Shown here piece by piece: positions 46,003 to 55,821 of a stretch of DNA of 58,811 nucleotides. The notes below the pieces were generated by a model that made no database searches, was not told the DNA's origin, and saw only the letters and a list, made by a program, of their open reading frames with translations. The stretch is from the NCBI GenBank assembly GCA_002633005.1, contig NMRA01001035.1:6433-65243 (forward strand), written 5' to 3'. This DNA comes from Phoronis australis (lineage: Eukaryota; Phoronida; Phoronidae). The position numbers and the translations under genes were made by a program. The first letter of the stretch is position 1, and each line of letters begins with the position of its first letter.

Positions 46003-46200
46003 GGGCGGATCCAGGATTTTGAGTTGGGGGCAGGGCACAGAATTTCGCCACATCCGCGCGCCCACCCTAAAATGTAGGGATGCAGGGTTCTCGAATTTTT
46101 GGGTTTGAGGACCTTATTACTAAAAAAATCCGGTAAACAGGGTTTGTTGAAGGCCAATGCATTGTACATTCGCCCCTGGAGCCCCCTGGGTGCGCGCATA
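46003..46200. repeat. dispersed repeat with GGCGGATCCAGG terminus
   Basis: It begins GGGCGGATCCAGGATTTTGA, as the reversed right end of the 626-772 MITE does. Further right it resembles 240-490. It ends near CCCCTGGAGCCCCCTGGGTG. Confidence 0.4.
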
Positions 46201-47629
46201 TGCTAGTCAGCAATTCGTACCCCAAACTGACAAATGGTATCTGGGAGAATTTTAGGGAATCCGCCATTGAAACTGTGATAGATGCAAAAAACATCTCAAC
46301 TGATTTTTCTGCTATCTTGCGTGTTTTTTGTGAAAATGTCTACGAACCTTCCGCAAATACATCATTCTATGCGTTGTTGGTGAAAACTAAAAAACATTGG
46401 TATCCATAGTGCGAAAATATTCAGACATCCATATGCCCATCTGGGCATGTGCTGTTTGGGGACTTTCCTTAATGAGAAGTTTAAGAAAAGTTATTCAACA
46501 ACGCCAATTTCACCGGTAGTCGACTATCCTTATAAGTTTTTCTAACCTCATTTCACAGCATCTATCCCATACCATTTCAACATATCTCTTTTTTATGACC
46601 AACTACTTTGCTGTCTGATTTGTTCGGGTTAAGTGATATACACTGTATGGAGATGCAGTTGTCTCCTTCCGGCCCAATACACCTATTATAATTGTTTTGA
46701 TAAAATTCGTTGAATTGAGATGCGTCAGGACACGATCAACCGACTTCGAGAACATTAGAAAACTAAATTTCAATCAGACCCACACATTAAAATTTCAGAA
46801 TTCGAGTTCGCAGTTATGTATAACTGGACTTACTTTATAGATTTTTTACTCACAATGCATTTTGAAATGGTGACTACGGTATATGCACATGCTATTGGCA
46901 GCGTTATCGTCAGGATCAAAGGAAACCAACGTGCCTTGTTGTGCTTCTCATTCTTTTCTGTAAAATAAGAAAATTAAAGCTCTCTTGATATGTTCGATCG
47001 CCTATTTTAATATTTCAAAACTGTATTTTAAATCCTTGCATACATTTGTTACTATGCAGACATTGGTCAGTTGTACAATTTTGGTGAGGTGCCCTACTTC
47101 TAGAGCCCGATGCGGTATGAAGAAGGTTGATTGCCTAGACTTTTTATGGTTATATTTTGTAGAGCTCAGATCAATCTCAACACTGGTTGTAGTTTTGTTG
47201 TTTTAAATTTGGCTTCAGCTGAGATATTGAGGCAGGAAGTAGGGCAATTTTTTCAACATTTTGGAATCACCGCAAACTAGCTAAACTGGTAGCCTTCAAA
47301 AATGGCTAAGATGTAACTGAAACCGTGACATTTTCTATGACTGGCAAGTTGAAAGACACCCCAATTCAGTGATAAACTTGAAGTGTTTCATTTTGCACTA
47401 TTGTTCTCAAGGTAAGTTCGCAAAAAGTGCCAAAACGTAGCTGTAACGAGACTTGGCATTGGCAGAAAAACAACACGTTCCCATAGCAACCACAAGGTGG
47501 CGCACACAAAAAATTAATGTTGGTATGAAGGTTGGGGCATCAACCCCTACCATCATGCAAACAATCGAGGAAATCCGTGACATAGCCTTTATCACTTTTC
47601 GCCTGGTCCATTCGTGGACGTGCTCTTAA
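46201..47629. other. no gene seen
   Basis: Nothing supportable on either strand. Confidence 0.4.
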
Positions 47630-47945
47630 TACACTGTAGTTTTGCTTGCAAGTTTACTTGGTCCAGTCTGTCAACGGCCGAACCGAGTGCACTATGACGT
47701 CATCAAACTCGCAGGTTGACATGCAAGAGGTCCGGACACCTACTTGAAGCCAATGGAAAGTATTCATTTTCATTTGACACTTACCCAGCAGCTTCAACAA
47801 AACCTTTTACCTCTTCTACGTGTCTTTAGAAAATTATCAACCAATTTTGAGGCTCAATACACTGTAATTGTAGTTTTACTTGCAAGTCTACTTGGTCTGG
47901 TATGTCACAACCGGACCAAGTGCACTGTGACGTCATCAAACTGAC
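47630..47945 (+). repeat. left arm of an inverted tandem-repeat array (two units)
   Basis: Two units of about 240 bp in the same orientation. Each contains AATACACTGTA, TTTACTTGGTC (or TCTACTTGGTC), a CCGA/CGGACC(A)GAGTGC block, TGACGTCATCAAACT and, between units, TTCATTTGACACTTACCCAG then TACCTCTTCTACGTGTCT. The reverse complement of the same order is found at 48680-49085. Confidence 0.75.
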
Positions 47946-48679
47946 AGAATCAGAATATTCCCTAAGATATTTCACTTTTTATCCCAAGAGTGCTTCTTCT
48001 GTTAACATTTCCGATGTCTACAATGCTTTGTCGTGCTTTTCGCTGTTCAAAAATCACTACGTTTTCTGGCATCGTTCACGTGGCGTGATACCACGCTGGG
48101 GTAACCCTATGTTGTTTGAGTATATGAAAAGCTGTCAAATTTTGTTTTCTTCTAAAATTGGGGTTGTTTTCGGGTTGCATATTGATATAAACCAGCTTTT
48201 AAAAAATAATGAAGGCGTACTGGCATGGTCCCTGGCACGGTCACTCTAGTTACCCTGAACCAAAGGACACATTCGCGCAAAAAGCAAAAATGACAGGAAG
48301 CACTTATTTTCTGTTTTTCGTCACAGAGAACTTTATTTCACATAGCTTGTTGACTAAAAACGTCAATACAGGCTGAAATGATCTGTGTTCAAAACTTTAC
48401 TCGAGAAAACAGGCAAAGTAAAAATACTCATGTTAACTGCCGATAGTTCAACAATGAAATCACACAGCAATGACATGTAAGAAAATGTAATGCCAGGTAC
48501 TAAAGAAACGATTACAATAATAACAAGAAGCAAGCATAGGACAATCGTACCCCGTCGCTTTTTGTTTGAATTTAGATTGCGACCTCCTGGATATAAAACC
48601 AAAATCATGACGATGTCTTATCAAAGCCGGAAATCTAAAAAAATGAAACAACTCATGAAATATTTCGATTCTGCGAGTT
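47946..48679. other. spacer of the inverted array; no gene seen
   Basis: No domain in the frames 47902-48249 or 48490-48732. CTTTTCGCTGTTCAAAAATC near 48040 resembles CTTTTCATTGTTAAAGAACC at 49382, so the repeat may extend beyond the arms. Confidence 0.3.
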
Positions 48680-49085
48680 TGATGACGTCACAGACAGCGC
48701 ACTCGGTCCGGCCGTTAGACCGGACCAAGTAAACCTGCAAGAAAAACTACAGTGTATTGAGCCTTAGAAATTTGGTCGATAACTTTATAGACATATAGAA
48801 GAGGTAATAATTTCTTTCCCAGCTGCTGAGTACATGTCAAATGAAATTGAATACTTTTCATTGACGTCAAGTATGTCCGGACTTCCTGGTAGCCATCCCG
48901 GGAGTTTTGTGACGTCACAGCTCACTCGGTCCGACCGGGGAAGAGATCGGACCAAGTAAACCCTCAAGCAAAACTTCAGTGTATTGTGCCGCAAAATGGG
49001 CTGATAACTTTCTAGAGACATGTAGAAGAGGTAATGGTTTTGTTGGAGATGCTGGGTACTCATAAAATGAAGTTAATTATATACT
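48680..49085 (-). repeat. right arm of an inverted tandem-repeat array (two units)
   Basis: Two units in the opposite orientation to 47630-47945, with AGTTTGATGACGTCACAG, CACTCGGTCCGG, GGACCAAGTAAACC and AGACATATAGAAGAGGTAAT blocks. The unique segment between the arms is about 735 bp. Confidence 0.75.
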
Positions 49086-49605
49086 TTTCATTGAGTAAGT
49101 ATGAGATCTGGATCTCCTGCCGTAGCAAGCCCAAGTAAAACTTAGAAAGAATTTTTATACTTTATGTTGAGACGCTAACAACGTCTGACTATATTCTGTG
49201 GAATAGGCATGAAGTTGTCAACGACCAGTAATTACATAAATAGACGAAAATTTTGCCACTCAAAACATATTGTTAGACCATTGCCTGCACGGTTGCTCAA
49301 CACTCAGCCAAGTGAAACTCTATGAATCGGAATGCTTCAGTTTTTCTTCAAAGATCGCTTCTTCTAAAATAGTTTCCTGTGCTTTTCATTGTTAAAGAAC
49401 CATTTCCTTTTCTTGTATTGCTCGGCACTTGGCTTGACACCACAAGTCGGTGGCACGCTGCCGGCTGGAACCACGTCAGATGGCAACACTCCAGGTTATC
49501 GATGTTTCGAAAATTCTGAGTCGTAATAATTTTCGTCTATACTTGCAATAACTGATCCTTAACAACTTCACATCAATTTCACTTTATGTAACAACTTCAT
49601 TGCAG
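49086..49605. other. no gene seen; expected upstream exons of the Ulp1-PHD gene not found
   Basis: No open frame here encodes the N-terminal part of a C48 protease domain. The acceptor at 49605 is the first visible signal of the gene. Confidence 0.35.
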
Positions 49606-51087
49606 GTAAACTTTTTGGATTACCGGTGGGTTTTTATGCCAATCAACCTAAATCAAAGCCATTGGGTCATTCTAGTTGCGGACATACAGCAGAAGACGGT
49701 AACAGTACTGGACTCTCTTGGAAATCACCACAAAGAGTTGACATCATGGTGGAAGTATATGAAGAGTCATAAACACTGTTGCTACACATGTGCAAGAATT
49801 AGTGTGTCCTCTATCACACCCTGTGTTTGCATAATTGTCCACATAATATTCTTCACCTGTTTATCACACTACAAAAGTGACAAGTGATTTTAATGATGGA
49901 ATGGACTTCTTTTTTCACAAAGGCAAAAATTCAATAGACATCATGTGAATATTTTAGGTAATTAATTCATGTCTACCAGTATATGCAAGGTAATAGGGAT
50001 TGGGTTGTGTGACACAGTAACAGTTGGGGAATATGATTCGCTGACAATGCCCAAATAGGCCTGCAGTTGTAGGTGATCAGAGTCCGCATTCAAACTCAAA
50101 TTTCCAAGAATTCTTCCATGTGGCGCATGTATTAGAAACTCGTCCCAGATTGAAACATGATGCGATACACAGCCAGAGAAAAACATACAAAACGTCGTTT
50201 TCTGTAAGGTCATAATAGATGTAATACTTTATCACAAGTTTCTAATGCTGGTGGAAGTACCTAACAACCCTATATCTGACATCTATGTCCAATGTGTAGT
50301 GCATCTTTTAAACAAACCTCTGGAAATAAAACAATGCTTCAGAAACATATTTAACACCAAAAACATACTCTCTGAACATTAAGGATAGGAATGAAAATAG
50401 TGTAACATGTTGTTTCAGGAGATTCATGAGAGAAAGAAACACTACAACAAAACATGAGGTGTGGACTGCAGTTCACACAACATCTGTTCAACAGAGCGAT
50501 GGCCACAGCTGTGGACCAATAGTTCTACTGGTAAATTTTAGTGTTGAATGAGCCTGGGGCATGGACAGTTTTTATCAGTTCCTTTATACTCACGTTCATG
50601 TGGCATATAGGTTTAGACATCATCACAAGAACAAATAAGTTGTGGAAAAATAAACCATCTATTGCAAATGTGGACTGAATTTCACGGTTTTCTTTGATAT
50701 GTTTAATTTGCCTTTGGTTCAACTGTTCTGCTAAGAAAGTTAATTAAGGAGCAAAAACGTAATACGCCTTGTTTTAAAAAGGTAAACTATGATTTCTATT
50801 TTCAGAATACATACGCCATTTTAAAGACAGTGCCACTGCAATTGATCAAGCAAGAGCATGTGAAGAATATGCCTAACTTTATTTAAAAAAATTTGATAAC
50901 GAACATGACATCACAAAAGGAAGACAACTTTATATGTGACATGGTTGGGTGTCTAGGACGAGATGGGAAACAGAAGTGGATAATGTGTGACGTATGTACG
51001 CGCTGGCTGCATATGAAATGTGCCTTACTTGTCAGTGCAACAAACGATTTTACCTGTGCCATTTGTGAAGCACAGTACAAGTGAGTG
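49606..51087 (+). pseudogene. Ulp1-like (C48) SUMO protease domain followed by a PHD finger, three exons
   Basis: Exons 49606-49754, 50419-50530 and 50806-51087 join in frame (phases 0, 2, 0) at AG/GT borders. Exon 1 reads DYRWVFMPINLNQSHWVILV then TVLDSLGNHHKELTSWWK. Exon 2 has SVQQSDGHSCGPIVLL. The catalytic His (SHW), Asp (LDSLG), Gln (VQQ) and Cys (SCG) of the Ulp1/SENP fold are all present. Exon 3 gives LIKQEHVKNMPNFI, then TAA at 50884, and two codons later the same frame opens into a C4HC3 PHD finger (FICDMVGC ... WIMCDVC..WLHMKC ... FTCAIC). Ulp1 enzymes cleave SUMO conjugates and PHD fingers read histone tails. The stop separates the two. Upstream exons are missing. Related Ulp1-PHD genes are multi-copy in corals and may be transposon-borne. 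Confidence 0.65.
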
Positions 51088-51461
51088 ACAATCACAGTAC
51101 GTTTTGGTATTGAGAACAGTCAGGTGCCTTTGTTCATGTACAATAAATGATTGATTAATTAGCTGAGTGATTGAAACAAGTCATCGTCTCATTCCAAGTC
51201 AAAAATGTCCTGGCTGTAATACATACCCTTCATTTCACTCTTCGGGTTCAGTCGGTTTTAATACTTAACGCTGGTTGTATCATTGTAAACAATACAACAT
51301 CCAATTATTTTTTTCAATCCAAGTCAGTGCAGATACTGTGAACAACGTTCGAAAGTATTTTTAAGCAAGTTTTCAAAAATTTTGCATTGGCTATATAGAC
51401 TACCACACACTTCTTCATCTCCTAGCGTTTCACCTGTGACACCTTTTCCGGTGAAATTCTG
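51088..51461. other. no gene seen
   Basis: Non-coding between the PHD exon and the solitary repeat unit. Confidence 0.4.
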
Positions 51462-51685
51462 CGAGACTTTGATGACGTCACAGGTCTGGACGGTTATTTG
51501 AAAACATGATTTTTGAACAGTGAAATTCAGGAAAATAATTCCAACATCAAAAATGGGAACAGAAAATGTCTTTTTGAAGAAAAAAGTGAATGAACTGATA
51601 AATTATTAAAATTGTCTCAGTTTTTATGACGTCACAGCGCGCACTCGGTCCCGCAGCCAAAGACCAGTCCAAGTAAACCTCCCTG
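51462..51685 (-). repeat. third copy of the array repeat, cut by the gypsy element
   Basis: CTGCGAGACTTTGATGACGTCACAG-type sequence at 51459-51484 and TGACGTCACAGCGCGCACTC at 51628 match the orientation of the 48680-49085 arm. The match ends in CCAAGTAAACCT at 51682, directly before the gypsy coding region. Confidence 0.6.
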
Positions 51686-51723
51686 GGGCACCATCAAGTT
51701 ATTCACGGGCTATCGGTCTAGTC

Positions 51724-53601
51724 TTGAAAGGTATAAATTGGAATACGGCATTAGCATTCTTAGACGATATTGTGGTATTTGGGAGGACTTTTGAGGATCA
51801 TTTGCTTAATTTGAAGTCTGTCTTCGAGAGGTTTAGACAGTATGGGCTCAGATTGAAACCTAAGAAATGTGACCTGCTCAAGGCCAAAATTGAATTCTTG
51901 GGAAGACAAGTAGATGCTCATACATTGAGTATGACAAAGGAACAGATAGATAGCGTTCAAAAATGGCCTAGGCCAGGGAATCGGAAACAAGTTCAACAGT
52001 TTTTGGGCTTGGCTAACTATCATAGACAGTTTGTACCAAACTTTGCTGAGATAGCTGCACCATTATATGTGATAACGGGGTCAGCAGATTTTGTTTGGAT
52101 GGAAGCACAGGAAACTGCTTTTAACCAGTTAAAGGAAGCATTGATATCTCCACCTGTGTTAGGTTTGCCTACTAAGGAGGGGCAATTTATACTGGACACT
52201 GATGCAAGTCTGGTTGCTATAGGTGCACAACTTAGTCAGTTACAGGAAGGGGTTGAACGGGTATTGGCTTATGCAAGTTTGAGTTTAAGTCCAGAACAGC
52301 AGAGGTATTGTGCTACTCGACGAGAGCTATTGGCTATTGTAAAATTTGTAAATCAATTTAATGTTTATCTGGCAGGGCGACGTTTTGTTGTGAGGTCTGA
52401 CCATAGTAGCCTGAGATGGCTGAAAAATTTCAAAAACCCGAAAGATCAGCTTGCGAGATGGTTGGAAAACTTGTCAGAATATGATTTTGAATTGCAATAT
52501 AGAGCGGGGAAAATGCATACCAATGCTGATGCACTATCAAGAATTCCAGGTGTGGAAATATGTCATGACTTTCAACGAGGGGTACCATTAGAATCCTTGC
52601 CCTGTGGAGGCAGCTCAAAATGCACAAAACATCATCGGGAATGGGCAAAATTCTATAGTACAGTGGATGATGTGGTTCCTTTAGGTGCTAAGGTGAAAAC
52701 AACTAGGGAGGATCCAGTGGATATAATCGCATCTAGTTCTTTATGGAACAGCTATAGAGAAGACAGTGATACCCGGGGTATACAAGTAGTAACTAGGCAA
52801 CAGGAGAAAGTAGTTTCCGGCGCAAATGGACAGGCGGAAAGGGTGAATAGGTCACTGATGAATGCAGTTCGCTGTTTTGTGGGGGAATTTCAGTGTGATT
52901 GGGATTTGTATGTACCAATGATTGCAGGAGCACTGAGAGCATGTGTGAATCGTTCGACAGGTTTAACGCCTAATATGATGGTGTTGGGTAGAGAAGTAAA
53001 TACTCCAGCGGAAGTGGCTTTCAGGTTAAGTCCGGGAGTAAGAGTCTTGGAGCCGAGAAGGTATGCTGATGAGTTGGTGGATAAGATGGCACGAGCTCAT
53101 GAACTTGCTCGGAAAAATTTAGGTACGGCTCAGCTAAGAGCTAAAATTCATTACGACATCATGGTTAATCAGTATGGTTATGCAGAGGGAGATGTTGTAA
53201 GAGTGTTTCGGGATGCTGTACCACAGGGAATGAGTAGGAAACTGTATCCACCATGGTCAGAACCGGCGATAATAGTAGCTAAGATATCGGATCGCTTATT
53301 TAAGGTAAGGTTTAAGCGATCAGTTGGCACGTATAACCATGATAAGCTGAAGAGATGTAAGGATAGGGTATGTCCTGAGTGGATTCAACGGTTAAAGGGT
53401 GATCCACTGCTATTAGCTGCTGAAAAGGTCAAAGCATTGTCTACGGGGGTACAATTGTATTGTATATGTCATCAACCTGATGATGGTTCTACAATGGTAC
53501 AATGTGATGACTGTAAACAATGGTTTCATGCATTGTGTTTTGGGTTGAACCAAGAGCAGGCTATGGCTCTTCCTGAATTCAAATGTTCATTATGTGAATG
53601 A
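51724..53601 (+). pseudogene. Ty3/gypsy pol: RT end, RNase H, deleted integrase, PHD finger
   Basis: A 625-codon frame (open from 51676) holds the 3' half of a Ty3/gypsy polyprotein. The RT catalytic pair is in AFLDDIVVFG (residues 11-20), followed by LKPKKCDLLKAKIEFLGRQV and the RT thumb. RNase H keeps its four acidic residues (LDTDAS about 157, RREL about 200, RSDH about 224, NADALSR about 267). The integrase HHCC finger and most of the core are missing; the frame passes from RNase H tail to ANGQAERVNRSLMNAV (about 366), which holds only the catalytic Glu. The GPY/F-like end (YAEGDVVRVFRDAVP ... YPPWSEPAIIVAKI) is followed by a PHD finger (YCICHQPDDGSTMVQCDDCK onward, residues 578-625). RT lacks palm and fingers; gag and protease are absent. 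The frame has no stop despite the deletion. Confidence 0.88.
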
Positions 53602-53840
53602 TTCACTGTGAGAACGGGATGAATTGGGAAGAGGAATACTACTCTATGAACATATTTAGGTAAACGCCTGGGAAAGGTGTGGCTAAAACTCTTCGTCTAT
53701 AAATTCAGCTTTCTCTGATTATTAAGCATGCTTGTTCACCGGATGAGATGTTCTCTATAAATACACGAATAAGCGAACAGCAGAAGACATTCCTTTCATC
53801 AAAATGACTGTTAAGCTGCTATTCTATTGGTTATTGTAGA
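53602..53840 (+). promoter_or_regulatory. spacer before the TatD frame: TATA-like box and 3' splice site candidate
   Basis: TATAAATA at 53756-53763 lies 78 bp upstream of the ATG at 53841. A pyrimidine-rich stretch ending TTGTAG at 53839 is a plausible 3' splice site one base before the ATG codon context AATG. Either could give the downstream frame its own mRNA, as spliced env mRNAs do in retroviruses. Both are sequence matches only. Confidence 0.3.
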
Positions 53841-55793
53841 ATGTCGAATGCACGCAGAGAACAGTTGTGGCGCGGGGTAGCGGACAGCCTGATGGAGCTG
53901 CTCAAGGGTGACGCGGGTGCCTCAGGAAGTCAGAGCGAGGAGACGCCGCGACGGGGAAGGTCGCCCACCCGCCGGAGGAGCAGATCACCCCGGGAAAGAG
54001 GATCTTCCAGGAGATCGATGGAGAGATCGGGCCGAAGGCAACACCGAGGTCGGCGCTGGGAGAAAACCCAGAAGAAGGATCGCAGCCATGGGGGACCGTC
54101 GGGGAGTCACATGAAAGATCCGGCGAGGGGATGTCCTCACTGCCTTCAGGACCCCAGTGACATGGCGAAACATGTCCTGGATTGCCACTTACCTTGTGGG
54201 ATCCTGCTGGGAACGGGACTGGGGGACCAGGAGCAGTCCCGTAAAAGAATGTGGTTCCTCCACGATGTGGCCAAGGTTGTGGATGAAAAGCCCAAGGAAC
54301 TGATTATGCGGGTCGAAGGGTGCCCGTTCTTATCTAGCCTGGAGACGCCAATGGAAGAGGAAGTCCAGCTGATATGCCAGCATGTGGGTTTGGAGAGGCC
54401 GAGCAGTATGTCCTTGGGGAATGTAGAGCCTGCCTCTTCTACTGCACCCAGAGGTTTTGGAGGCTCTTCTACGATCATTCACCCGGTCCCAGCTCATTAG
54501 GGTGGCTGGGAGAAGGTGGCCGGCAGGGAAATGCATCCCATACAGGTGGTTGGGAGATTGTTTGGCGGAGCAGCCTATGGAGACATCCTACGCTGAGGTA
54601 GTTCGGGGGAAGCCGGCGTCAAAGGGTGCGTCGGGGATGAGTTCGGCAGCGAGCTCATCAGGGGTTCGACCCCTTTCCCAAGGGAAGGCTACCGGGAGCG
54701 GGGAACCGACGGCGGTGTCCAAGGAATCTCGGATTTCTTCAGGGGCCTCTTCGTCGAGTAACTTGTCAGGGACCACGGAGATGGGATCAAGGGAATCACC
54801 TCATCAAAGGTTGATGAAGACCATGCGAAGTTCCCAAGGGGGTGAGTTGAACTTTCCTGATAGTAGGGATGATAGTGGTAAAGTTCTGAAATCATCTTTC
54901 TTACAGGTGGAACCTCAGGTACCCGTAGAGGTGGAGATGCCCACTTTCACTTAGATAGGGTGATTCAAAGGCATCGGATGTCATCAGAGGAAAGTGCTCT
55001 AGATGTGTATAGGCAGTTAGGGACCCTTTGTGAAGTGAAAGTAAATGTGGAAGTAGTAGGGGGGATAGCTGTATTCTGCGATCCTGAAAGATGGGATATG
55101 GTTTCCGCTGTTAGGGATTGGGAAGAGTTTCATGTTGCCTTAGGGTTGCATCCAAAGTCGGTAACCATGCAGGTAGTGGAGAAGCAGATGAATACTTTGT
55201 TGGAATTTCTAGCTAATGAGGATTTACCCATTGCGGCATTAGGAGAAATTGGTATTGATCTGACGGGTCCTTACAATGAGGAAGCGCGGGAACTGGATTG
55301 GTTGTTTATGCAGGAGCATTTCTTAAGATCACTCTTGGTAAAATGGGATCGACCACAAATGGGACGGGGTAGACCTGTGGTTTTCCATTATCGAAATGCT
55401 TCGACCATGACGAAAGATGCTGGGGATATTCTATGGGAAATAGCTAGGGATTGCCTGAATGAAGCTACACCCATTCAATTGCATTCTTTCCGTGGGGGAC
55501 CTCAAGTGGTGGAAAGATGGTTAAAGACATTTCATAACACATACTTCTCAGTTTCATGAGTTGGATTAGGTCACATTAGGGGGGACCGAGCTCGCGGGAT
55601 ACGAGCTATTCCGTCAAAGCGATTGTTGGTGGAAACGGATGCACCTTTTAATCATCCAAGTGGCACGGGAATGCGTCAGTCCCATTCCGTATTAATAGGG
55701 GAATGGTGCAAGCAAATAGCGGAAGTCCGGGGAGTTAGCATGGGAGAAATTTGCAGACTTTCGCGGGATAATCTAGCGTCCTTTATTCATTAA
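53841..55793 (+). pseudogene. retroelement accessory frame: Arg/Ser-rich region, C2H2-type finger, TatD-family nuclease
   Basis: The first part (53841-54425) starts MSNARREQLWRGVADSLMEL. It has an Arg/Ser-rich stretch (about residues 32-75) and a finger CPHC ... HVLDCH at 54132-54191. After a frameshift near 54425 a Ser/Gly-rich linker runs to about 54900. A second shift restores the first frame, and a TatD domain begins DAHFHLDR (54936). The TatD metal ligands are all there: His-x-His at 54942-54950, Glu in ALGEIGID (55245), His in VVFHYRN (55386), His in LHSFRGG (55482), Asp in ETDAPF (55638). One stop (TGA 55557) lies inside; TAA at 55791 ends it. TatD enzymes are metal-dependent exo- or endonucleases on DNA. 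Position 240 bp after pol and before a polypurine tract places it in the env-like slot. Confidence 0.75.
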
Positions 55794-55821
55794 GAAAGGG
55801 AGGAAAAGTAAGAGTAAGGGA
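55794..55821 (+). promoter_or_regulatory. polypurine tract candidate
   Basis: GAAAGGGAGGAAAAGTAAGA and AGGGA follow the TAA directly: purines with two isolated T. In LTR retrotransposons such a tract primes plus-strand synthesis immediately 5' of the 3' LTR, which fits the TG at 55822. Confidence 0.5.

Noticed and set aside
47630-49085. CRISPR-like array
   Set aside because: Units are about 240 bp, diverged and inverted relative to each other, in animal DNA; nothing resembles short repeats with unique spacers.
54146-54536. long minus-strand frames inside the TatD region
   Set aside because: They are antisense shadows of the plus-strand frame, whose finger and TatD ligands are conserved.
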